A stretch of DNA of 15,073 bases from CAVQBP01 sp964448105 (GCA_964448105.1 CAYUVK010000122.1:1-15073), one strand, 5' to 3'. Positions 1 to 9,830 are shown, numbered from the stretch's first letter. The notes: generated from the sequence alone by a model not told the origin. Numbers and translations are program-made.

Positions 1-1
1 G

Positions 2-223
2 GATTTTTTAATTCTGGTTGCTGTATCAAATATTATTGCCTGGCCTGTCGCATATTACTTTATGAATAAGTGGCTTCAGGATTTTGCGTACCGAATCAAC
101 ATGAGCTGGTGGATTTTCATATTTGCAGGTTGTATTGTCCTTGCTATAGCTCTTATTACTATTAGTTTCCAGGCAATAAAAGCTGCAACTGCTAATCCGG
201 TTAAATCACTCAGATATGAATAA
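2..223 (+). CDS. C-terminal fragment of a MacB/FtsX-type ABC transporter permease (5' end outside window)
   Basis: This is the last 73 codons of an open frame that enters from the left edge and stops at TAA (221-223). The fragment covers the end of the last FtsX-type domain: the remainder of the second-last membrane helix (SNIIAWPVAYYF), the conserved loop MNKWLQDFAYRI, the final helix beginning SWWIF, and the tail SFQAIKAAT...SLRYE. These elements match the C-termini of the six complete permeases that follow, so it is almost certainly a seventh member of the same array and not a pseudogene remnant. The truncation is due to the window boundary. The next gene starts 17 bp after the stop, the widest spacer in the array. 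Its extracytoplasmic domains, and so anything specific to its role, lie outside the window. Confidence 0.9.
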   Translation, partial: DFLILVAVSNIIAWPVAYYFMNKWLQDFAYRINMSWWIFIFAGCIVLAIALITISFQAIKAATANPVKSLRYE

Positions 224-226
224 TTG

Positions 227-232
227 AAGGGG
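227..232 (+). promoter_or_regulatory. Ribosome binding site for the permease at 241
   Basis: AAGGGG lies 8 bp before the ATG at 241, inside the 17-bp spacer after the preceding stop codon. It supports 241 as the start, as does the shared N-terminal MLKNY of the paralogues. Confidence 0.7.
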
Positions 233-240
233 ATAAAACA

Positions 241-2637
241 ATGTTAAAAAATTATTTCAAAATAGCTTGTCGTAACATAGGAAAAAACAAAGCTTATTCG
301 ATAATCAACATTTCGGGACTGGCGATCGGGATGGCATGTTTCATTTTTATTGCTCTTTACATTCAGTATGAACTAAGCTATGATAAATTCAATGAGAATG
401 GTGATCAAATTTACCGGATTATTTTGAATCCCGGTAATACTGCCTACCAGGGTAAAGACGGATTCAACGTTACACCGGGACCTCTTGTACCAGTTCTAAA
501 AACAGAATGCCCCGAAATTGTTCATGCCTCGCGTGTGGTTAAGGACTTTCCGGATCCTTTAGTTCAATACGGAGAAAATTCATTTATCGAAAAAAAGTTT
601 TTTTATGCTGATCCGGATTTTTTATTAATGTTCTCTTTTCCGCTTATATCGGGAAATCCCAAAACAGCACTTAGTGAACCTTACTCGGTTTTGATAACCG
701 AGGAAATGGCAAATAAATATTTCGGGAGCAGAAACCCTGTTGGAAAATCACTTACAATAGATGAAAAAGATCAATACATGGTTACCGGAGTAATAAAAGA
801 CATTCCCCAAAATGCTCATTTTACTTTTGACTTTTTATGTTCATTCAGTACGCTTTATTCGCGAAGAAACAATATGGATGCATGGAACAACAATAACTAC
901 CAGGCTTATGTCCAGCTTTTACCCGGTACTTCTTTGGCTGATCTTGAAACCAAATTTGATAAAATAAGCAAAAAGTATAATGCTGAGAATTCTAATTATA
1001 TTTATCGACTTGAACATCTCTACCGGATCCATCTTTACGGTGATCGCAATTTTGAAATTGAAAATAACGGCAATGTTCGATTTCTGTACCTGTTTGGAGC
1101 AATCGGATTTTTCATATTATTGATTGCATGTTTTAACTATGTAAACATTTCAACTGCCCAATCGGTCAAACGGTCAAAAGAAGTAGGCTTAAGAAAAGTT
1201 GTCGGTGCCAGCCGTATTCAACTAGTGCGTCAGTTTTTAGTTGAATCGTTAATCATTTCTTTACTCGGGTTTTGCCTTGCAATTTTATTTGTTGAATTGT
1301 TTTTGCCCGTGTTCAATTCCTATATGAAAACGGATATTCAATTTTCGCTTTTTGTTGATATGAAAATGTTTTTCATTTTATTCGGTGTTTTGTTGGTTAT
1401 TGGTTGTCTCGCAGGTGCTTACCCTGCATTTTTTGCCAGCGCATTTCAACCTGCATATATTCTTAAAAGCGGTGTTAAAAGAGGGCACGGTTCAATTCGA
1501 CTCAGGAATGTTCTTGTAGTAGTTCAATTTATTATTTCAGCGATTTTAATAATCGGTACCATCACGGTATACAACCAATTGCAGTTCATTAAAAACAAGA
1601 ATTTGGGATTTAAGAAAGATCATATTGTTACCATGCATATAACCTATAATGATAAAAATATGCGAAAAAATTTTAACCGTTTTATTAATGAATTAAAATT
1701 AAACCCTCGGATTCTCAATGTATCCGCATCCGAATGTTTACCGAACGAGATTCGCAATAGTACCGTCACAGATTGGGATGGAAAAGCAAATGATGATAAT
1801 TTTTCGATATATCGCAATCGAGTAGATAATAATTTTATTGATTTATACGGAATTCCTTTGATTATTGGAGACAAATTATCTTGGGATCGTTTCGGATCTA
1901 AAAGCGTTTTTATTTTAAATGAAACTGCCCAACAGGCATTGGGCTGGAAAAACCCGCTCGGAAAAAGATTTGGCTGCAGTTTCACTTCAAAAGAAAACGG
2001 GATAATTGCAGGTGTAGTAGAAGATTTTCATTATTATCCGCTGCATTACGCAATAGATCCCCTTGTACTGGAATTGGTCGATGCTAAAACGGAAAATTTA
2101 CCTTTCCAATATTTATCAATAAAAATCAACTCTGCTGATGTTCCCGGAACAATATCGTTTATCGAAGAAAAATGGAAGTTGTTTTCAAGCTACCCCTTCG
2201 ACTTTCAGTTTTTAGATACACAAGTAGATGCGATGTATAAAACGGAACGACGGTTGGGACAACTATTTAATTTCTTTTCAGTCCTGGCAATTTTAATCGG
2301 CTGCCTTGGTCTATATGGTTTAATTACATTTTCAATTGAACAGAAGATCAAGGAGATAGGAGTACGAAAAGTATTAGGTGCATCGATTTCACAAATTGTT
2401 TACATGCTCTCCAAAGAAATCATTATTTGTATAGTAATTGCAAACATTGTTGCTTTACCGATTTCGTGGCACTGGATGAATAAATGGCTCCAGGATTTTG
2501 CGTATAGGATTAATATTAGCTGGTGGGTTTTCGTTTTGTCCGGCGGAATTGCACTATTTATTGCACTTATAACTGTAAGTTTTCAGGCAATTAAAGCTGC
2601 AACAGTTAATCCCGTAGAGTCTTTGAAGTATGAGTAA
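241..2637 (+). CDS. Two-half MacB/FtsX-type ABC transporter permease, array copy 1
   Basis: Predicted inner-membrane permease of 798 aa. From the sequence, helix 1 is at about residues 20-43, followed by a first extracytoplasmic MacB-PCD-like domain (about 44-280). Helices 2-4 are at about 281-303, 330-355 and 374-402, and helix 5 at about 422-444. A second PCD-like domain (about 445-674) precedes helices 6-8 (about 675-697, 716-742, 760-782). Cytoplasmic coupling segments KEVGLRKVVGAS (about 313-324) and KEIGVRKVLGAS (about 704-715) are the FtsX-domain hallmarks. The PCD motif YFGSRNPVGKSL is at 160-171 and GVVEDFHYYPLH at 591-602. It departs from its siblings at the start of the C-terminal loop, with LPISWHW where most have WP.AYY. 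In this family such permeases couple ATP hydrolysis by a separate ATPase to movements of the outside-facing domains (MacB, LolCE, BceB); which process applies here is unknown. Start: ATG after AAGGGG, matching the MLKNY start of its relatives. Confidence 0.92.
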   Translation: MLKNYFKIACRNIGKNKAYSIINISGLAIGMACFIFIALYIQYELSYDKFNENGDQIYRIILNPGNTAYQGKDGFNVTPGPLVPVLKTECPEIVHASRVVKDFPDPLVQYGENSFIEKKFFYADPDFLLMFSFPLISGNPKTALSEPYSVLITEEMANKYFGSRNPVGKSLTIDEKDQYMVTGVIKDIPQNAHFTFDFLCSFSTLYSRRNNMDAWNNNNYQAYVQLLPGTSLADLETKFDKISKKYNAENSNYIYRLEHLYRIHLYGDRNFEIENNGNVRFLYLFGAIGFFILLIACFNYVNISTAQSVKRSKEVGLRKVVGASRIQLVRQFLVESLIISLLGFCLAILFVELFLPVFNSYMKTDIQFSLFVDMKMFFILFGVLLVIGCLAGAYPAFFASAFQPAYILKSGVKRGHGSIRLRNVLVVVQFIISAILIIGTITVYNQLQFIKNKNLGFKKDHIVTMHITYNDKNMRKNFNRFINELKLNPRILNVSASECLPNEIRNSTVTDWDGKANDDNFSIYRNRVDNNFIDLYGIPLIIGDKLSWDRFGSKSVFILNETAQQALGWKNPLGKRFGCSFTSKENGIIAGVVEDFHYYPLHYAIDPLVLELVDAKTENLPFQYLSIKINSADVPGTISFIEEKWKLFSSYPFDFQFLDTQVDAMYKTERRLGQLFNFFSVLAILIGCLGLYGLITFSIEQKIKEIGVRKVLGASISQIVYMLSKEIIICIVIANIVALPISWHWMNKWLQDFAYRINISWWVFVLSGGIALFIALITVSFQAIKAATVNPVESLKYE

Positions 2638-2643
2638 AAGGGA
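2638..2643 (+). promoter_or_regulatory. Ribosome binding site for the permease at 2650
   Basis: AAGGGA is 6 bp upstream of the ATG at 2650 and directly abuts the stop codon of the previous gene. The 12-bp spacer holds nothing else. Confidence 0.7.
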
Positions 2644-2649
2644 ATTATA

Positions 2650-5016
2650 ATGTTAAAAAATTATTTGAAAATAGCTTTAAGATATTTAACTAAGAATAAA
2701 ACCTACTCTATAATCAACATCGGCGGTCTTGCTATAGGAATGGCTTGTACGATTTTAATAATGTTATGGATCAACTATGAATTTAGCTACGATGCCTTTC
2801 ACAAAAATAAAGATCAAATATTTTGGGCTGTCAGGGAATACAATAATCCTGACGGCACAAAAGAATATTCCCCGGTAACCGTACTGCCTCTTGCAAAAGC
2901 ATTAACCACTGAGTATCCGGAAATCAAAAAAGCCGCAAGATTTAACGATGCGTTTGGTGAGTTCCCATTAAGGTTAAAAGGCAAAATGTTTTATACAAAA
3001 GGAACTCCTGTTGATCAGGATTTCTTCGAAATATTTACATTTCCCTTTCGATTCGGTTCAGCCGCCGCAGCTTTCAAAAATTCCAATTCATTGGTTTTAA
3101 CAAGAAGTACCGCGGAAAGATTTTTTGGGAATAAAAATCCTATCGGGGAAGTACTTCAATTTGAACTTTGGGGTAAATGGTGGAATTTTAGAGTCACGGG
3201 AGTATTAGAGAATATTCCGGCGAACAGCGATTTCCATTTTGACATTCTTTTCCCGGTATCTTTTTTAGACAAACTCGGCTGGGATGAAACCAATTGGAAG
3301 AACGGATGCGTTAAAACATACATTTTAACCAAACCGGGTATAAATATTAAAGAACTTTCAAAGAAAATTGTAGACATAAATCGCCGATATAATCCAAATG
3401 TGGAAGCTTCAATAATACTGTTTCCGTTGACCAAAGTTCATTTGTACAATTTTGACGGCAGCGGTCGAATTACATACATTTATATATTCTCAATTATCGC
3501 GGCTTTTATCCTTGTAATTTCTTGTATCAATTTTATTAATCTAACAACTGCCCGGTACGACAAGCGTGCAAAAGAAATCGGAGTTAAAAAAGCAGCAGGC
3601 GCTTCCCGGCTTCAAATAGGTGGGCAATTCATGATTGAATCAATTTTGTTTTCCTTACTTGCTCTCTTGCTTTCTATAATGATTATTGAATTGGGTATTT
3701 CATCTTTTAGCCACTCAGCTGAAGAACAATTGTTGCTTCATTATTCAGGTTCGATGTTTCTTTGGTCTTTTATTATTGCTTTAATTGTCGGTATGGCTTC
3801 TGGTATTTATCCTTCGGTATTAATATCATCAGCGGCAACAATTCATATATTTAAAGGTGCCGGGTCATCAGACAACATTGATCGTTCTACCTCATTAAGA
3901 AAAATACTCGTGGGCTTTCAATTTACATTATCGATTATCTTGATAATCGGGGTAATTGTTGTTTATAATCAATTATCTTTTATGAAAAATAAACCGCTGG
4001 GATTCGTCAAAGATCAAGTTGTTCGCTTACCGCTTCGTTCTGAGTTGCGTAGCCCTGTCAAATTTGAAACACTTAAACATAATCTTTTAAGTAATCCGAA
4101 TATTTCATCGTTAACGGCATGCAACAGTAATTTTACGGAATGGCAGTTCACCGCCGATGAAAAAGAAATTGGATGGGAAGGGAAAAAAACGAATGATAAA
4201 ATCGAGATGGAAGTTAATTCGGTTGATACGGACTACTTAAAAACATTCGGAATGAAAATGATTCAAGGACGTTTCTTTTCGAATGACTTTCCAACAGACA
4301 TTAATGAAGCAGTTGTTTTGAATGAGACAGCAGTCAAAGCGCTCGGGTTTAAGAATCCTGTCGGACAGTATTTTGAATATCATGGAAAACGCCACATCGT
4401 TGGAGTTATAAAAGATTTTAATTTTTACTCGCTGCAGCAACAGATAAAACCATTAATTCTGTTTTTGGCACCATACTGGTATCACTCGTTATATATTAAA
4501 ATTCACAGTAATGAACCTGCGGAAGTTATTGGATTTATTGAGCATACAATTAAACAATCAGTACCTGATTACCCTTTTGAATATAGTTTTCTGGATGATG
4601 ATTTAAATAATCTATATAAATCAGAACAAAATATCGGAACTATTTTAACAATCTTTTCATCTCTTGCGATTTTTATTTCCTGTTTAGGAATACTCGGATT
4701 GATTGCATTTATTACTGAACGGCGAACAAAAGAGATCGGCATCAGAAAAGTTTTAGGAGCGTCGGTACCGGGTGTTGTTTTCATATTAACAAAAGATTTT
4801 ACAAAATGGATTCTACTGGCTAACATTGCTGCATGGCCTGTTGCCTATTATTTAATGCACAAATGGCTACAAGATTTTGCGTATAGAATTGAATTAAGCT
4901 GGTGGATGTTTGTTCTTGCTGGTGGAATAGCTTTGCTGATTGCTCTTGCTACTGTTAGTTTTCAAGCTGTCAAAGCTGCAATTGCAAATCCTGTCGAATC
5001 TTTAAGGCATGAATAA
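2650..5016 (+). CDS. Two-half MacB/FtsX-type ABC transporter permease, array copy 2
   Basis: A 788-aa membrane protein with the array's 1+3+1+3 helix plan: helices near 20-43, 276-298, 325-350, 368-396, 418-440, 665-687, 706-735 and 750-772. The PCD-like domains span about 44-275 and 441-664. The second PCD carries GRFFSNDFPTD (540-550), VVLNETAVKALG (555-566) and GVIKDFNFYSL (585-595). The first coupling segment is altered to KEIGVKKAAGAS (308-319), losing the usual RK(V)(L/V)G pattern, while the second, KEIGIRKVLGAS (694-705), is canonical. After helix 1 it reads IFWAVREY where the siblings have IYR or IY, and the C-terminus is SLRHE instead of SL(R/K)YE. It is translated 12 bp after copy 1 and has a strong downstream ribosome binding site overlapping its stop. 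The permease assignment is firm; partner ATPase and substrate are not visible. Confidence 0.92.
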   Translation: MLKNYLKIALRYLTKNKTYSIINIGGLAIGMACTILIMLWINYEFSYDAFHKNKDQIFWAVREYNNPDGTKEYSPVTVLPLAKALTTEYPEIKKAARFNDAFGEFPLRLKGKMFYTKGTPVDQDFFEIFTFPFRFGSAAAAFKNSNSLVLTRSTAERFFGNKNPIGEVLQFELWGKWWNFRVTGVLENIPANSDFHFDILFPVSFLDKLGWDETNWKNGCVKTYILTKPGINIKELSKKIVDINRRYNPNVEASIILFPLTKVHLYNFDGSGRITYIYIFSIIAAFILVISCINFINLTTARYDKRAKEIGVKKAAGASRLQIGGQFMIESILFSLLALLLSIMIIELGISSFSHSAEEQLLLHYSGSMFLWSFIIALIVGMASGIYPSVLISSAATIHIFKGAGSSDNIDRSTSLRKILVGFQFTLSIILIIGVIVVYNQLSFMKNKPLGFVKDQVVRLPLRSELRSPVKFETLKHNLLSNPNISSLTACNSNFTEWQFTADEKEIGWEGKKTNDKIEMEVNSVDTDYLKTFGMKMIQGRFFSNDFPTDINEAVVLNETAVKALGFKNPVGQYFEYHGKRHIVGVIKDFNFYSLQQQIKPLILFLAPYWYHSLYIKIHSNEPAEVIGFIEHTIKQSVPDYPFEYSFLDDDLNNLYKSEQNIGTILTIFSSLAIFISCLGILGLIAFITERRTKEIGIRKVLGASVPGVVFILTKDFTKWILLANIAAWPVAYYLMHKWLQDFAYRIELSWWMFVLAGGIALLIALATVSFQAVKAAIANPVESLRHE

Positions 5017-5022
5017 GGAGGT
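5015..5022 (+). promoter_or_regulatory. Near-perfect Shine-Dalgarno for the permease at 5028, overlapping the preceding stop
   Basis: AAGGAGGT matches the canonical anti-SD complement and begins within the TAA stop (5014-5016) of copy 2, 5 bp before the ATG at 5028. It is the strongest ribosome binding site in the array and suggests tight translational linkage and possibly higher initiation for copy 3. Confidence 0.85.
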
Positions 5023-5027
5023 AAATA

Positions 5028-7397
5028 ATGTTTAAGAATTACATAAAAATTGCTATTAGAAATTTAACCAAACACAAGAGGTATTCACTAATAAATATCC
5101 TTGGTTTATCAATTGGTATGGCCTGTTTCATTCTCATCATGCTGTGGGTTCAGGATGAACTTTCATATGACCGGTTTCATGAAAATAGTGATGATATTTA
5201 CATAATAATCCGAAATGACCATAAAAAATCGGATGCAGCAACTTCGAGACTTTTGGCATCTGCCTTAAAGACTGATCTGCCGGAGGTGGTCAATGCAGCT
5301 TCTTTCACACCCCTTCCAGATCCATTTAAAGTATATATCGAATATCAAAACAGGAGTTTCGAAGAAAATATAGCACTGGCTGAGCCTCAATTTTTCAAGA
5401 TCTTTTCTTTTGATTTCATAGAAGGAAATCCCCAGTCTGCTTTTAAAGATCCCAACTCTATTATCATGACTGAGAGAATGTGTAAAAAATATTTTGGGGA
5501 TAAAAAACCTCTTGGAGAATCAATTACACTATCATTGCTTGGACAAGAAAGAGTCTTAAAAGTAACCGGTATTCTGAAGAATATTCCCCGCAATACTCAT
5601 ATCCGGAGAGAATTATTTGTACCGATTGAATTTTTAAAATCATATGGTATAAACTGGGATTCCTGGTACAGCCAAACAGTAAACACATATATCCAGACAC
5701 AGGATAAAATCGATATTTCCAAAATGGAAAAAAAGATTTTGGCGTGTAAACTTCGTAACTATAAGGAAGAAAATGTGAGTTATACTCTTCTTCCATTAAC
5801 AAAAATTCATTTACATGCAACCAATATAGAGTACTTTACTACCACAGGTGACATTAAATATATTTATATCTTCAGTGTGATCGCAGGAATTATTTTACTT
5901 ATCGCCTGTATAAATTATATGAATCTTTCCAATGCACTTTCTTTGAAACGCGCAAAGGAAATTGGTATACAAAAAGTCATTGGAGCCCATCGTATCCAGC
6001 TTATGCGTCAGTATTTTGGTGAAACTTTTATTTTGACAATCTTCGCCCTGTTCTGTGGGGTATTTCTTGTGGAGCTGTTTCTACCGGTTCTCAATCAATT
6101 ATCCGGCAAATCACTTTCTATGAATTTTTTAAACCAGCAGTTTATCATCACAATATTATTAACAACAATCATCACCTGTACCATTTCCGGACTTTACCCG
6201 GCTGTATTTATTTCAGGATTCAAGCCTATTCAGGTTCTTAAAGGGAAATTTCATATTGGCGAGAGAGGTATTAATCTAAAAAAAGGATTAATTGTTTTCC
6301 AGTTTGCTTTATCCATTATGATTATTGTATGTACCCTCATTGTATCCAATCAAATGAATTTCATCCAAAATAGCAATCTGGGATATGATAAAGAGAATAT
6401 AGTATGTCTCAAGGTCAAGGGTGATATTTCCAGACAGTACGAAGCATTTAAAAATAAACTTCTTGAGAATTCAAGCATAATTAAAGTCTCCCGCTCCGAA
6501 CCGCTGGATGCCAATGAACTTGGAGAAACAGAGGATGTTTTTTGGTCGGGGAAAAATGAAAAATTTAAAACCTGGGCACTGCACGTAGATCCTGATTTTT
6601 CTTCGACGTACAAAATCAAAATGCAGGAGGGCAGATTTTATTCAAACCAATCTCCGTCAGATAAAACAAGCGCTTATGTCTTGAATGCAACCGCAGTAGA
6701 AAAAATGGGACTCAAGTCACCTCTTGGTAAGGATCTAACTGTTTGGGGTCGCAAAGGCAAAATTATCGGAGTTGTAAAAGATTTTCATTTTAGTTCTCTG
6801 CACCATTTCATTGAACCGGTAATCCTCAGAATTCCGAATCCAGAAGAAGAAAATATTTATTATCGGATAATATCGATACGACTGAATAGAAATGCATTAT
6901 CTCAAAGCCTCGCATTTATAGAAAACACATGGAAATCGGTTTTCCCTTCCGAATCCTTTAACTATTATTTTGTCGATGAAAACTTAAACCTAAATTATCT
7001 TGCAGAACAGCGCATGAGTAAAATCTTTAAAACGTTTTCTCTCCTGGCAATTTTTATCGCTTGTCTTGGTCTATACGGCTTAACTGCTTTTACTATTGAA
7101 CAAAAAATTAAAGATATTGGCGTTCACAAGGTTTTAGGTGCTTCTGTTTCAAATATCGTTTTTCTAATCTCAAAGAATTTTTTATGGTGGATTATTTTTT
7201 CAAATGCTATCGCCTGGCCTGTTACATATTATGTCATGAATAAATGGCTTCAAGATTTTGCCTACCGGATTGATTTGAACATATGGCCGTTTTTAATGGC
7301 TGGTCTCTTAGCATTGGTCATCGCATTGTTGACAGTAAGCTGGCAGGCGGTTCGCGCAGCAACGGTCAATCCGGTTAAATCTTTAAGGTATGAATAA
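5028..7397 (+). CDS. Two-half MacB/FtsX-type ABC transporter permease, array copy 3 (most divergent at the C-terminal half)
   Basis: A 789-aa protein with predicted helices near 20-43, 277-299, 330-354, 371-398, 419-441, 667-689, 708-735 and 752-774. PCD-like domains lie at about 44-276 and 442-666; the second contains GRFYSNQSPSD (535-545) and GVVKDFHFSSLH (581-592). Both coupling segments deviate: the first is KEIGIQKVIGAH (310-321) and the second KDIGVHKVLGAS (695-706), with His where the siblings have Arg. The last helix region reads NIWPF in place of SWW.F, and the tail has SWQAVRAA in place of SFQA(I/V)K(A/T)A. These substitutions are conservative enough that the frame is plainly under selection; there is no frameshift. 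The gene has the best ribosome binding site of the operon. Its coupling changes could mean a different ATPase partner or altered coupling, but that is inference. Confidence 0.92.
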   Translation: MFKNYIKIAIRNLTKHKRYSLINILGLSIGMACFILIMLWVQDELSYDRFHENSDDIYIIIRNDHKKSDAATSRLLASALKTDLPEVVNAASFTPLPDPFKVYIEYQNRSFEENIALAEPQFFKIFSFDFIEGNPQSAFKDPNSIIMTERMCKKYFGDKKPLGESITLSLLGQERVLKVTGILKNIPRNTHIRRELFVPIEFLKSYGINWDSWYSQTVNTYIQTQDKIDISKMEKKILACKLRNYKEENVSYTLLPLTKIHLHATNIEYFTTTGDIKYIYIFSVIAGIILLIACINYMNLSNALSLKRAKEIGIQKVIGAHRIQLMRQYFGETFILTIFALFCGVFLVELFLPVLNQLSGKSLSMNFLNQQFIITILLTTIITCTISGLYPAVFISGFKPIQVLKGKFHIGERGINLKKGLIVFQFALSIMIIVCTLIVSNQMNFIQNSNLGYDKENIVCLKVKGDISRQYEAFKNKLLENSSIIKVSRSEPLDANELGETEDVFWSGKNEKFKTWALHVDPDFSSTYKIKMQEGRFYSNQSPSDKTSAYVLNATAVEKMGLKSPLGKDLTVWGRKGKIIGVVKDFHFSSLHHFIEPVILRIPNPEEENIYYRIISIRLNRNALSQSLAFIENTWKSVFPSESFNYYFVDENLNLNYLAEQRMSKIFKTFSLLAIFIACLGLYGLTAFTIEQKIKDIGVHKVLGASVSNIVFLISKNFLWWIIFSNAIAWPVTYYVMNKWLQDFAYRIDLNIWPFLMAGLLALVIALLTVSWQAVRAATVNPVKSLRYE

Positions 7398-7403
7398 AGG
7401 GAG
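7396..7403 (+). promoter_or_regulatory. Ribosome binding site for the permease at 7410
   Basis: AAAGGGAG overlaps the last two bases of the preceding TAA and lies 6 bp before the ATG at 7410. It fills most of the 12-bp spacer. Confidence 0.7.
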
Positions 7404-7409
7404 AAAATC

Positions 7410-9830
7410 ATGTTTAAAAATTATTTGAATACTATTTTTAGAAACCTCATCCGTAATAAAATATTTTCTTTTATTAATATTTTGGGATTAGCCATCGGGA
7501 TGGCATGTACTATCCTTATTCTTCTATGGGTACAGGATGAATTAAGCTATGATATGTTCAATAAAAATGCAGATAGGATCTATCGTACAGCACTTTCAGG
7601 GAGAATAAATAATAAAGATTTTAATGCGGCTACAAGTCCGGCTCCAATGGGTGAGACGCTGCAGAAAGATTTTCCCGAAGTAGAATCATACACAAGGATT
7701 GCTGCGTTTGCCGGTGAACATGTAATACAATATGAAAATAAAATATTTAATGAGAAGCATTTAATTTCGGTTGATTCATCCTTTTTTAAAGTATTTACAA
7801 CTGAGTTTATAAAGGGAAATCCGGCAACAGCACTTACTCAACCTAATACAGTTGTTCTAACTGAATCAACCTCTAATAAATATTTCAGCGGTGAAAATCC
7901 TATTGGTAAAATATTAAATATCGAAAGAAAATATAATTATGTTGTAACCGGAGTTATTAAAGATTTTCCCGGTGAATCGCATTTCCATTTCGATTTTCTT
8001 AGATCCCTTTCAAGTCTTCAAGATAGCAGGGATCCCTCTTGGCTCGATTGCAAATTCCATACTTATCTTCTTCTTAAAAGAGGTACAGATCCGGTTGAAT
8101 TTCAAAAGAAGCTTAATATTGAAATGCGAAAGTTTGTCGGCCCTCAAGTAAAAGCAAATTCCGGCATTTCGTTGGAACAATTTGAAGCTGCCGGAAATAG
8201 GTATGGTTATCTTTTACAGCCGTTAAAATCTATTCATTTATATTCTCACAAAGAATCTGAAATAGAACCAAATGGTAACATAACCTATGTTTACATATTT
8301 TCAGCTATTGCCCTTGCAATTTTGCTGATTGCATGCATAAATTTTATTAATCTTTCAACTGCAAGGTCCGAACGGCGGGCAAAAGAAGTTGGAATAAGAA
8401 AGACACTCGGTTCGTATAAAACTCAGGTAGCCGGTCAATTTATTTTGGAATCAGTTTTAACAAGCTCAATAGCAGTTCTATTTTCAATAGGATTAGTTGA
8501 ACTCCTGCTGCCGCTTTTCAATAATATAGCAGATAAGAAAATAATCTTCAATCCGGTAGGGAATATATATAATCCTCTCTTTATAATTTTACTTGCAATA
8601 ATTATTGGTCTAATGGCAGGATCTTATCCTGCATTTTATCTTTCTTCTTTTCTGCCTGTTCATGTGTTTAGTAGAAATGTAAAAAAAGGAAGCCGGAGAG
8701 CAATCCTTAGAAGCGGCTTGGTAATATTTCAATTTTCCGTTTCCATACTGCTCGTAATCAGCACGTTAGTTATATACAATCAACTAAAATTCATCCAGGA
8801 AAAGGACCTCGGCTTCAACAAAGAACAGGTTATTATAATTGACAACACTTGGGATATCGGGAAGAAAATAGATTCATTTGAACATGATGTATTGAATAAT
8901 TCCAATGTAATAAGCTTAAGTAATTCCGGAGCGATTCCAGGCGACCAGCAGGGCGTAAGTTTAAGTTCATTCAAATTAAAGGGTGCTTCGAGTTTTCAAT
9001 TTGAGAATTTAAATTACATTTATTGTGACTTTAACTTTCAAAAAACCTATAAGATGAAAATGGTGGCAGGAAGATATTTTTCCAATGCACATCCATCCGA
9101 TTCGACAGCAGTTGTTATTAATGAATCTGCGGCAAAAAAGTTTGGAATAAAAAAATTAGAAGGGAAATATTTAACAAATCTTTCAAATAAACCCAACTGG
9201 CAAATAATTGGAATTATTAAAGATTTTAATTTTTCATCCCTTCATAATGAAGTTTTTCCCTTGGTAATTTTTCATTATAAATCGCAGGGTAATGGACAAT
9301 ATTTATCAATTAGAATAAAGCCCCGGGATTATCGCGGTACTATTTCTTTTCTTGAAAGATGCTGGGGAAAATATGCTGGTGATGAAAATTTAGATTACAG
9401 TTTTCTTGATCAAGATCTTCAGAATTTATATCTCTTAGATCAAAGGACAGGCAATATTGCTACAACATTTTCGATCCTTGTAATTTTTGTTGCCTGTCTT
9501 GGTTTACTTGGACTAGCTGCATTTAGTATGGAGCAAAGAATTAAAGAGATCGGGATTAGGAAAGTCTTAGGGGCATCTATTCCGGAAATTGTTTTCCTTC
9601 TTTCAAATGAATATACAAAATTAGTTTTGATTTCTAATTTAGTTGCCTGGCCAACAGCATATTACTTTATGAATAAATGGCTTCAAAACTTTGCGTACAG
9701 AATTGATATAAGCTGGTGGATGTTCGTTTTAGCCGGCGGGATTGCTTTACTGATTGCATTAGCAACAGTAAGCTTTCAAGCAATTAAAGCGGCAACTGCA
9801 AACCCCGTTAAATCTTTAAGATATGAATAA
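7410..9830 (+). CDS. Two-half MacB/FtsX-type ABC transporter permease, array copy 4 (long first PCD domain)
   Basis: At 806 aa this is the longest copy. Helices are predicted near 19-43, 292-315, 343-370, 386-414, 434-457, 685-707, 726-753 and 768-791. The first extracytoplasmic domain is about 15 residues longer than in copies 1, 2, 3 and 5, because of a segment at about 243-266 (VGPQVKANSGISLEQF and following). Copy 6 has the equivalent segment. The two also share E(I/L)EPNG(N/D) before helix 2 and a first coupling segment ending LGS followed by a K-rich stretch (here KEVGIRKTLGSYK, 325-337) where the others have GA(S/H). The second coupling segment KEIGIRKVLGAS (712-723) is canonical. In the second PCD, GRYFSNAHPSD (554-564) and GIIKDFNFSSLH (601-612) are conserved. 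It is best read as one branch of an in-array subfamily with copy 6. Its ATPase partner is not in the window. Confidence 0.92.
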   Translation: MFKNYLNTIFRNLIRNKIFSFINILGLAIGMACTILILLWVQDELSYDMFNKNADRIYRTALSGRINNKDFNAATSPAPMGETLQKDFPEVESYTRIAAFAGEHVIQYENKIFNEKHLISVDSSFFKVFTTEFIKGNPATALTQPNTVVLTESTSNKYFSGENPIGKILNIERKYNYVVTGVIKDFPGESHFHFDFLRSLSSLQDSRDPSWLDCKFHTYLLLKRGTDPVEFQKKLNIEMRKFVGPQVKANSGISLEQFEAAGNRYGYLLQPLKSIHLYSHKESEIEPNGNITYVYIFSAIALAILLIACINFINLSTARSERRAKEVGIRKTLGSYKTQVAGQFILESVLTSSIAVLFSIGLVELLLPLFNNIADKKIIFNPVGNIYNPLFIILLAIIIGLMAGSYPAFYLSSFLPVHVFSRNVKKGSRRAILRSGLVIFQFSVSILLVISTLVIYNQLKFIQEKDLGFNKEQVIIIDNTWDIGKKIDSFEHDVLNNSNVISLSNSGAIPGDQQGVSLSSFKLKGASSFQFENLNYIYCDFNFQKTYKMKMVAGRYFSNAHPSDSTAVVINESAAKKFGIKKLEGKYLTNLSNKPNWQIIGIIKDFNFSSLHNEVFPLVIFHYKSQGNGQYLSIRIKPRDYRGTISFLERCWGKYAGDENLDYSFLDQDLQNLYLLDQRTGNIATTFSILVIFVACLGLLGLAAFSMEQRIKEIGIRKVLGASIPEIVFLLSNEYTKLVLISNLVAWPTAYYFMNKWLQNFAYRIDISWWMFVLAGGIALLIALATVSFQAIKAATANPVKSLRYE

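Noticed and set aside
328..336. Possible lipobox (GMAC) in helix 1 of the permeases
   Set aside because: The residue at -3 is Gly rather than Leu/Val/Ile, and the Cys lies in the middle of a membrane helix near residue 33 after a charged N-terminus. It is a helix residue, not a lipoprotein processing site.
1644..1985. Minus strand open frames of 60-113 codons throughout the array
   Set aside because: They all lie antisense to intact permease genes, are not conserved in position between the paralogues in a way that suggests a shared protein, and are expected from the codon composition.
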